NCBI GenBank assembly: GCA_021014325.1
Contig: CM037476.1
Span: 18,636,827-18,700,826 of the forward strand
Origin: Plazaster borealis
Taxonomy: Eukaryota > Echinodermata > Asteroidea > Forcipulatida > Labidiasteridae
DNA length: 64,000 nucleotides
Direction of reading: 5' to 3'
Shown: one piece after another, positions 47,101 through 57,300 of the stretch
How the letters are laid out: each line of letters begins with the position of its first letter
Position numbering within the stretch: position 1 is the stretch's first letter
Program-made: the position numbers and the translations under genes
Notes under the pieces: generated by a model
Databases searched by the model: none
What the model saw: the letters and a program-made list of their open reading frames with translations, nothing else
Told to the model about the DNA's origin: nothing

Positions 47101-50100
47101 ATTGGGTTACCTTTGTCACTTCCACATTGGCTTGTGTTAACACCAACACATCCTGTAGTAATTTGAGCAGTTTCAACTTGCTCCTTTTGTTCACTGCTTT
47201 GTTTTTGTTGTCTTTCTGGGTCATGCATAGCTGTTACATGACGTTTTTGGCATTTTCCACACTTTGCCCATTCATGATTTGGGCACGTTTTCTTCATATG
47301 CCCTGGGTTGAGGCATCCAAAACACATTCCTTTTTTGTGACAGAATTCGGATTTTATCTTTGCTTCCAATGCAGAGAATTTTCTACATTCTAGAATGCAA
47401 TGATTGGTTCCATCACCACAGTATAAGCATGGTTTCTTTGCAGCTCGGTTCTCTGTAGGGTTAGGCTTTCTGCTCTCTTGGTTTCGCACAGCAGTTGCGA
47501 AGACCGGTTTTGATTCACCTTTTGTTCCCCGTTCCCATTTGTGGCCTTTCTGCAGTGGGGACGGTCCTTTTCCATTTTTGTTGCATTGATATCCAAGTCC
47601 GGCAATGCGGGGGTCGTTCTCGTTGCGGGAAATCTGTCCCACAAACTTCTCAAAGTCAGTTAGCGTGGCTGATCGTTGGTCAACCTCTCTAAGCTTCCCA
47701 ACTTGTTTGATCCATAGTTGCTGGAGGGGAATTGGAAGTTTTCCAGCCAATACTTTCAGGAATTCAAAGCCATCCATACTGGCCATGTCAGGATTGCCTT
47801 CTTTTCCATTACAACAGTTGATGAGAAAAATTGAGAACTTTCTCAAAGCTGCCTTGTCTCCTGAGGCAATTTTCTCCCAGTTTTCAGCTTTGTTTTTGTA
47901 AGCTGCTGCGATAATTGGTGGTTGTCCGTAGTCTCTTTTGAGAAGCCATCTAGCCCTTTCATATGCCTTTGATGCTGGTTCAATCAAAGGGCACTCCTTT
48001 ATCAGCTCATGGGCTTCTCCCTTTGTGTATTTTAAGAGAAGTTCAAGTCGTCTCGCTGGATCACTGGTCTTGTCTTCAACAACATAGCCAAAGTTCTTGA
48101 AGAACGACGAATAGGACAAGACATTGGTTCCAACGAAGTAGTCCATTTCGGATGATGGAAGAGCTGCTTCCTTTTGATTTTCAATAATCTTACTGAGGAT
48201 TATTGCCATGGATACTTGATCTGAATTTGAATGACTTGGTGTTGCAGGTACCTTTGGCTCAATGTCATTCTTCACGTCTTGTGACTTGACTGGTGGGTTA
48301 CATTCATTGGTTGTCATGGATACTTCATTTGCCACCGAAGAGAAAACCTTTGCATCAGGTTTCAAAGTAGATTGTGACACTGGTATTGGCGTAGTGCTCG
48401 CTGTTTCAAATTTGGTCACATCGTGATGGATTGCTTTGAGCATGTCCTCAGTTATTTTCTTAGAGACTGTTGTTGCAATACCACCGCTTTCTTGTTCATC
48501 CATCATCTTTGAAATTGCACGGGTTGCCTGTAACTCGGCACTTATTTCGATTTCTTGTTGTTCTTGGTCGATTTTTGCTTCTTCTTCTTCAATTTCCTGT
48601 CGCCGTTTGAGATACATGGCCCTTTCTTGAGCATGCTTTATTTCATTTTCGGCTTCTTGCAGCGAAAGCTCTTTCTGCAGTAGACGTTTGCGTTGATCCA
48701 ATTTGCTTTTCTGAGCCAATGCTGCGGATCGAGCAACAAGTTCGATTTCTCTTTGTTTATTCTTGTACGCAAGAGCTGATGCTGTGGTTCTCATTGATGA
48801 GCAGGAGACATTGCTGGAACGTCCCGTCATGGAGGCACTATCTTCAGGTGAAATCTTTGGCACCCATTTACTTCTGGCCCCAATGTCGTACGGTGCAAGT
48901 TCTGGCATGGATGCACTTTCTTCCGGGGAACTCTTTGCGATCCATTCTGTGGCCATGCTAACATCTGGCATTGAGGTTGTCTCACCATCACCTTTCAAAT
49001 TTGTCTCCTTTTCTTTGTGTTTTGGAGTCTCATGCTCATCAATGTTCTTTGTAGTACTCATGTTGTACAGTTGCAACGAGGTTGCCCAGTTTCCGGACAG
49101 CCACGGTCTCTGAAACTGTACTGTGGGTACGTCTCACGAGGTTGCCCAATTTCCGGACAAACCAAAACGACAGGGATTATACGAGTTCCTCTTTGATTCA
49201 TTTAAGTTCTGTTATTCTAGTAACTGACGTTCTTTTACAATGTAGAGATAGAGTTCTGTAACAGTTGTTATTACGCGTCTAAATTTACTGATAAGCTGAT
49301 AGAAGATTTCTAATTCTAAATTCCGAGTTGACTTGAACCTTGAAAAGTGAGTCTTGGCAGGAGACGGTCAATAAAATAAATGGAGAGTTCTGTCCTTTTA
49401 GAATCGGCTATGCGTTTAATATTGTCTAAATTATAGCTCCAATGAACAATGGAAATAATACTTGCATTTAACTTCAAATAATCACATAAACGAAGAATAT
49501 CACGATGAAGTCGACGACGGTAAAAGAACGGTGTAAGTTCCCTATCTCTGATCTCTGTGTGTGTGAAAATCGCCCCACAATGCATTGCGAAGATACGCTC
49601 TGCATGCAAATATCTTAGGGTCAAAGTCAACTAATTAGCATATGTAAACAAGTATCGTTGGAGACTACAATAATAATAATAATAATATGAATAATAATCA
49701 AAATAATAAACATCGACGCAATCTTGGATGCTGAAAACACAATAGCAAATTGTTTTATTATACACTTACGGGTGCTAGCGCAACTGAGAACATTTGTTCT
49801 TAGATCACCATCTGTCGCTAGATCTGCTGAAAGAGTATCTCCCCCTATGAATATGGTAGTCGAGACCTGAGTGGCTTGCATTCCCCGGAGATTCAGAACT
49901 GCAAGTATATGACACATCAACAGAAAATATTCAAAAGCCAAGGATATATTCCCCCATCAGTGATGTTTTACCGTTTCGATTGTTCAAGAATGCAGTTCTT
50001 TAAAAAAACTCGCATGAGAAATCAAGGCACCATCAGAATAATGGGCAAACCAACACGAGGATTCTAAAGAGAACTAGCTCTATGAAATAAATTTAAATGT

Positions 50101-51286
50101 GAAAACGAAATTACTGCTGACTGATAGGTGATCATTGGCCAAAATCTGTGTACACCCTAAATGTTTCTCGATTCAATGAAACATTGGACCAATGCTGCAA
50201 TCGGCTAAAGAATGTGGGAGAATAAGCATTTTGTAAATATTATTTAAATTACCACTTCTGACCGGTAGGTGACCACTTGCCAAAACCTGTGAGCACTCCC
50301 GAATGTAGCTCGACCCAATAAAGCATTAGAACAAATTAGGCTGCAATCGGCTCAAGAATGTGGGAGAAGAAGCATTTTGTAAATATTCATTAAATGACCA
50401 CTACTGACCACCATATGACCATTGGCCAAATTTTACTCCCGTCGTTAGATAGCGCACGTTTACAGGTTTAATTGTACTAAGTTTGGTTGACATGGGCCAA
50501 AAGGTTTAAGAGTTATGAATTATTGTTATTTTGATCACGTGACCGTTTGATCGAGGAAAGAATGAACGGGAGCTATAAGGAGCTTCACAAAGCACAATTT
50601 TATTATCAGCCCAATGAATTAAACTGAAAACGCGAAAATGACACAATCGAATCATGGCCGCAGCTCCTCTGGAACGAGTGTGATGGATGTGATAATTATG
50701 ATAATTTTCATAATATTACTGTTTAAAAAAGTTGACTGTTTAGAAGACGCTGTTGTTTTCTCTCTGGCATACCGCGGCAGTAGTTTGTAATTTGTTTTTA
50801 GAAGACCACTTAGCTAAAGAAATTGTAAAGGCAAGACTGTCAAGCCTGTCGCATCAAGGTTGTTCAATTATCATTCTGAACATTTGGTTTCATCCATACC
50901 ATACCAATTTTAAGAAACATACTACATGCTAAGAAACCGAACTATGAACAATTCAGCAAACTCAGTGGTCATCACGTCTTGCTGAAATGCAGCAAGGTAA
51001 TGCTTGATGTTTAGACAGAGATTGTTTTCGTATATCGAGCTTACTTCATTGATTTATGGTCTTTAAACTCTGCGGTGGGGCATGAGCCCCTATTTTGGAA
51101 GTCCGTTTGTTTTTCTGCAATTGTTTTCCAAATCCATAAGTTCCCTATTGAAACAAAGCAAAATAGCCTGGTAAAAGCCTATAGTCTGGTGGGGGGATTC
51201 AATGACCCATAAATTTACACCCAAACAACCAGACTCGTTAATTGCCTAAGGACAATATTATTATGGATCCCATCTGATAAGGTGAT

Positions 51287-51319
<33 letters not shown>

Positions 51320-54300
51320 GCTTTACGTCCCATCCGAAGGCCCTCTCACAAGGACTCTCACAAGGACTTGCAATGTAATCAATCATCCCGTCAAGCCAAC
51401 TGCATGGTTCACAGCTGTCGCTGCTGTGAATGAGCCAAACAAATAAAATGTAATGTTTATGTTGACTGGTACAAGGGCTTTCAAGTTTTTATTGCGCGGT
51501 ATTCAAATAATGTACCGGTACTGTACAAAACAGTACCACCACGTAACTGTGGCCGAACCGCACCGCATGCATACAATGAGCATAATATGTTATATTACAA
51601 TATTTTCTCTTGATCATGTGTATTTTTTATTTATTTTATCCTTAAAGGTGTTTCCTGGTTTCTAGAGGTCCTATATCCATCTGTTTAAACCATTTGTGAA
51701 TGGATTGTGTTCACCAAAATTAAATATAGGCCTATTGCATCTTGTTCAAACGGACTTCCAAAAAGGGTCTCACCAGAGCCCAGTATCATAGAGTTGCTTA
51801 AGCACAAAATGTAGCTAAGCACAACAAAATTATGCTTACCAGACTAAGGTTACCAGCCAAACTACCATGTCACGTGTACAATTTGTGACTGGTATCCTGC
51901 TCATTTCTGCTAAGCAGAAAATTGTTAAGCAATATTTTCTGGTTAAGCAGCTCTATGAAATTGGGCCCTGGTAACAAATAATGACAGTTCTGATACTGCA
52001 CCGCAGGGTTAATTTAGCGTTATTTTCTCCACTTCACGAATATTCAAAACCATTTAATATTTCTCTGCAGGATTGAACTTGGTAATATAACCAGTAGACA
52101 TTCTGACTGACTCAATCGTGTTTGGGTTTTGTTTTCTTCGTTGATGTATTCATGTATTTATTCACTGACTATCAGCATACGATAACTATTTTGACTGAAT
52201 TGGGAAGAATATCATGCATAAAGTACAAAGCTATGAAAATGTCATCATGCATACTGGGATACGACATAAAAAAACACGTACGACTTCATCAGAAATTTAT
52301 CACATGATTCTGCTACCCGTGAGCTTCTAATAAATTCCCTTGACATTACTTCAGTAATAGCAGGATGACATATCTAAAGATCAGTACTAACTGGATGGCA
52401 ACTAGAAATAATTGGTACTTTCAATTTTGAGGTTACCGTTAAAATCATCTAGTTTTCAAGTAACATGTACCGGGTAATGCAACATTGTCAATGTAATATA
52501 GTCCCACAGTTATAAGCGCTCATCAAGACAAAAAATGTTTATATTGTTTTAAACACGAATATCAATGAAATTGTTTTCAGGCTTTTTTGGTAATCACATT
52601 TGACATGGTGCACAAGTCGTAAATAATGGCGTCAATATTCGCGACTTAGGGCACGAGTTTTAAAATCTGTTAGAATATTAAAGTCAATATTTATGTACGA
52701 TGACCCTTCGGGCCACCATGAAAAGCAAAAGTGAACGTCCTTCGAGATATTTCAGAAGTTACATATTACACTCCCGTCTACATATATGACTGAGATTTTT
52801 GTTCACCTGACTCTGGAAATAAAAATAAACTTAACAGTTTATTTTTATTTTCCCCCCAAAAAAATCTGAAATGTTTTATACAGAAAAGCTTTGGCGGATT
52901 GCAGTTTTGGCGGTCATTATGCTATTACGTATAGCTGTTACCAAATTTCAAAACAGAAACCAAATTTCAAAAATGGCTGCCAGCTTTGTAGTATTTTCAG
53001 TTGCCATGAAAATATGAGTAGGACCTATGGTGCATGTAATAACAATAATTTTCTCAATTGCTTGGAAAATTGCCCAAATTTGTTTTTATTGATGCAATCC
53101 GCGGCAGCAATAATAAAAGTGGTGTTCGTCTATTCTGCCGTGAAGGTTTGTTGTTTGTTTTAGTTTTTTTTTAGAACACAATTTCGCTCCTCAAATTGTA
53201 AACTAGACCAAGGCTGCCACATCAAGGTTATTCAGTAATATACTGAAAGTTTCAAGGAAAATTATACTATTGGTTTTGAAAGAGTCGATGGCATCAACTC
53301 TGTGTACAACTACGCTGTCGTTGACCTTACTGAGTTTTCCAAATCAGGCATGATAATTGGTCCTTGAATAAAAAGTAGGAATATTTCATCGAGTACAAAA
53401 GCTGACCTATATTATTGTACGCATTTTGGATGCTTTAAGTTGCATTTTGAGCTATTTCTTTACAATTTTTCTGATTTTTCCGAGGGCAAAACCATCGGAA
53501 TTTGACTGAATTAGGAAGAATATCATACATAAAGTACAAAGCTATGAACATGTCATCATGCATACTGGGATACGACATAACAAAACACGTATGACTTCTT
53601 CAGAGATTTATCACATGATTCTGCTACCCGTGAACTTCTAATAAATTCCCTTCACATTACTTCAGTAATAGCAGGTTGACATATCTAAAGATCAGTAGTA
53701 ACTGGATGGCAACCCTGAAATAATTGATACTTTTAATGTTGAGGTTACTGTTTAAAATCATCTAGTTTTCAAGTAACATGTACCGGGTAATACAACATTG
53801 TCAATGTAATATAGTCCCACAGTTATAAGCGCTCATCAAGACCAAACATGTTTATATTGTAATTAAACACGAATATCAATTTAAACAAATTCAAGCTTTT
53901 TGGTAATCACATTTGACATGTGCACAAGTCGTAAATAACGGCATCAATATTCACGACTTAGGGCACAAGTTTTAAAATCTGTATGAATATTGAAGTCAAT
54001 ATTTATGTACGATGACCCTTCGGGGCCACCATGAAAAGAAAAAGTGAACGTCTTTCGGGATATTTCAGAAGTTACATATTGGTATCCCGTCTATATATGC
54101 TTGAGATTTTTTGTTCACATGGCTCTTGAAATAAAAAATAAACTTAGCAGTTTAATTTAATTTTCCCCCACTAAAATTCTAAAAGTTTTGGCGGTCATTA
54201 TACGTAGGCCTATAGCTGTCACCAAATTTCAAAACAGAAACCAAATTTCAAAAATGGCTGCCAGCTTTGTAGTATTTTCAGTCGCCATGAAAATATGAGT

Positions 54301-57300
54301 AGGACCTATGGTGCATGTAACAACAATAATTTTCTCAATTGCTTGGAAAATTTCCCAAATTTGTTTTTATTGATGCAATCCGCGGCAGCAATAAATAAAG
54401 TGGTGTTCGCCTATTCTGCCATGAAGGTTGTTTTTATCACAGAACACAATTTTGCTCCTCAAATTGTTAACGAGACCAAACCTGTCACATCAAGGTTATT
54501 CAGTAATTATACTGAAAGATTCAAGGAAAATTATACTATTGGTTTTGATAGAGGCGCTTGCATCAACTCTGTGTTTAACTATGCTGTCGTTGACCTTACC
54601 GAGTTTTCCTAAAATCGGGCATTTGGTCCTTTGATAAAAAGTAGGATTATTTCATCGAGTACAAAAGCTGACCTATGTTATTGTAAGCATGTTGGATACT
54701 TGAAGTTACATTTCGAGGTGTTTCTTTAAAATGTTGTCTGATTTTTCCAGGGGCAAAACAATTATAATTTGACTGAATTAGGAAGAATATCATGCATAAA
54801 GTACAAAGCTATGAAAATGTCATCATGCATACTGGGATACGACATAAAAAACACGTATGACTTCATCAGAGATTTATCACAAGATTCTGCTACCTGTGAA
54901 CTTCTAATAAATTCCCTTCACATTACTTCAGTAATAGCAGGTTGACATATCTAAAGATCAGTACTAACTGGATGGCAACCATGAAATAATTGGTACTTTC
55001 AATTTTGAGGTTACTATTTAAAACCATCTAGTTTTCAAGTAACATGTACCGGGTAATACAACATTGTCAATGTAATATAGTCCCACAGTTATAAGCGCTC
55101 ATCAAGACCAAACATGTTTATATTGTAATTAAACACGAATATCAATTTCAAAAAATTCAAGCTTTTTGGTAATCACATTTGACATGTGCACAAGTCGTAA
55201 ATAATGGTATCATTATTCACGACTTAGGGCACAAGTTTTAAAATCTGTATGAATATTGAAGTCAATATTTATGTACGATGACCCTTCGGGGCCACCATGA
55301 AAAGAAAAAGTGAACGTCTTTCGGGATATTTCAGAAGTTACATATTGGTATCCCGTCTATATATGCTTGAGATTTTTTGTTCACATGGCTCTTGAAATAA
55401 AAAATAAACTTAGCAGTTTAATTTAATTTTCCCCCACTAAAATTCTAAAAGTTTTGGCGGTCATTATACGTAGGCCTATAGCTGTCACCAAATTTCAAAA
55501 CAGAAACCAAATTTCAAAAATGGCTGCCAGCTTTGTAGTATTTTCAGTCGCCATGAAAATATGAGTAGGACCTATGGTGCATGTAACAACAATAATTTTC
55601 TCAATTGCTTGGAAAATTTCCCAAATTTGTTTTTATTGATGCAATCCGCGGCAGCAATAAATAAAGTGGTGTTCGCCTATTCTGCCATGAAGGTTGTTTT
55701 TATCACAGAACACAATTTCGCTCCTCAAATTGTTAACGAGACCAAACCTGTCACATCAAGGTTATTCAGTAATTATACTGAAAGATTCAAGGAAAATTAT
55801 ACTATTGGTTTTGATAGAGGCGCTTGCATCAACTCTGTGTTTAACTATGCTGTCGTTGACCTTACCGAGTTTTCCTAAAATCAGGCATTTGGTCCTTTGA
55901 TAAAAAGTAGGATTATTTCATCGAGTACAAAAGCTGACCTATGTTATTGTAAGCATGTTGGATACTTGAAGTTACATTTCGAGGTATTTCTTTAAAATGT
56001 TGTCTGATTTTTCCAGGGGCAAAACAATTATAATTTGACTGAATTAGGAAGAATATCATGCATAAAGTACAAAGCTATGAAAATGTCATCATGCATACTG
56101 GGATACGACATAAAAAACACGTATGACTTCATCAGAGATTTATCACAAGATTCTGCTACCTGTGAACTTCTAATAAATTCCCTTCACATTACTTCAGTAA
56201 TAGCAGGTTGACATATCTAAAGATCAGTACTAACTGGATGGCAACCATGAAATAATTGGTACTTTCAATTTTGAGGTTACTATTTAAAACCATCTAGTTT
56301 TCAAGTAACATGTACCGGGTAATACCACATTGTCAATGTAATATAGTCCCACAGTTATAAGCGCTCATCAAGACCAAACATGTTTATATTGTAATTAAAC
56401 ACGAATATCAATTTAAAAAAATTCAAGCTTTTTGGTAATCACATTTGACATGTGCACAAGTCGTAAATAACGGCATCAATATTCACGACTTAGGGCACAA
56501 GTTTTAAAATCTGTATGAATATTGAAGTCAATATTTATGTACGATGACCCTTCGGGGCCACCATGAAAAGAAAAAGTGAACGTCTTTCGGGATATTTCAG
56601 AAGTTACATATTGGTATCCCGTCTATATATGCTTGAGATTTTTTGTTCACATGGCTCTTGAAATAAAAAATAAACTTAGCAGTTTAATTTAATTTTCCCC
56701 CACTAAAAATCTAAAAGTTTTGGCGGTCATTACACGTAGGCCTATAGCTGTCACCAAATTTCAAAACAGAAACCAAATTTCAAAAATGGCTGCCAGCTTT
56801 GTAGTATTTTCAGTCGCCATGAAAATATGAGTAGGACCTATGGTGCATGTAACAACAATAATTTTCTCAATTGCTTGCCCGTGAACTTCTAATAAATTCC
56901 CTTCACATTACTTCAGTAATAGCAGGTTGACATATCAAAAGATCAGTACTAACTGGATGGCAACCATGAAATAATTGGTACTTTCAATTTTGAGGTTACT
57001 ATTTAAAACCATCTAGTTTTCAAGTAACATGTACCGGGTAATGCAACATTGTCAATGTAATATAGTCCCACAGTTATAAGCGCCCATCAAGACCAAACAT
57101 GTTTATATTGTTTAAACACGAATATCAATGAAATTGTTAGACTATTGAAGTCAATATTACTATACGATGACCCAACTGGGCCACCATGAAATGCAAAAGT
57201 GAGTGTCTTTCGGGATATTTCAGAAGTTACATATTGGGCTCCCGTCTGTTATACCTGAAATTTTTGTTCATCTGACTCTGGAAAGTATCTGAGTAATACA

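Larger units (their letters stand above)
41939..49669 (-). mobile_element. BEL/Pao LTR retrotransposon, young but broken
   Basis: 7.73 kb with two 429-bp LTRs (41939-42367 and 49241-49669), each beginning TG and ending CA, that look identical by eye. The coding strand is minus, the same sense as the host lectin gene. The order gag, protease, reverse transcriptase, RNase H, integrase is that of BEL/Pao. Coding is interrupted by one in-frame TGA and one frameshift. No envelope-like ORF was seen between integrase and the left LTR (42368-43071). Confidence 0.9.
35636..49769 (-). other. Gene 2 intron 2, filled by retroelements
   Basis: 14.1 kb where genes 0 and 1 have about 0.5 kb. It starts and ends in unit sequence (35636-35700 and 49715-49769). 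The middle is a DIRS-type element, an unassigned stretch and a BEL/Pao element. About 395 bp of the ancestral intron (20010-20402 in copy 2) are gone. Confidence 0.6.
52170..57130. repeat. Tandem array of about 1.27-kb monomers
   Basis: The landmark GGAAGAATATCAT-CATAAAGTAC occurs at 52203, 53514, 54781 and 56047, giving periods of about 1310, 1267 and 1266 bp. Another landmark (GAACTTCTAATAAATTCCC) shows a final truncated unit starting at 56877. The central monomers are almost identical. Part of the monomer (ACATATTGGTATCCCGTCTATATATGC and following) matches unit intron sequence at 6037 and 25053, so the array arose within this intron. Confidence 0.9.

Noticed and set aside
42014..49630. Two identical 104-codon minus-strand frames (42014-42328 and 49316-49630)
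   Set aside because: They are the same frame inside the two BEL LTRs.
35700..49715. Reading the DIRS and BEL elements as one composite provirus
   Set aside because: They lie on opposite strands, differ sharply in base composition, and the BEL element has its own complete LTR pair in an AAT tract.
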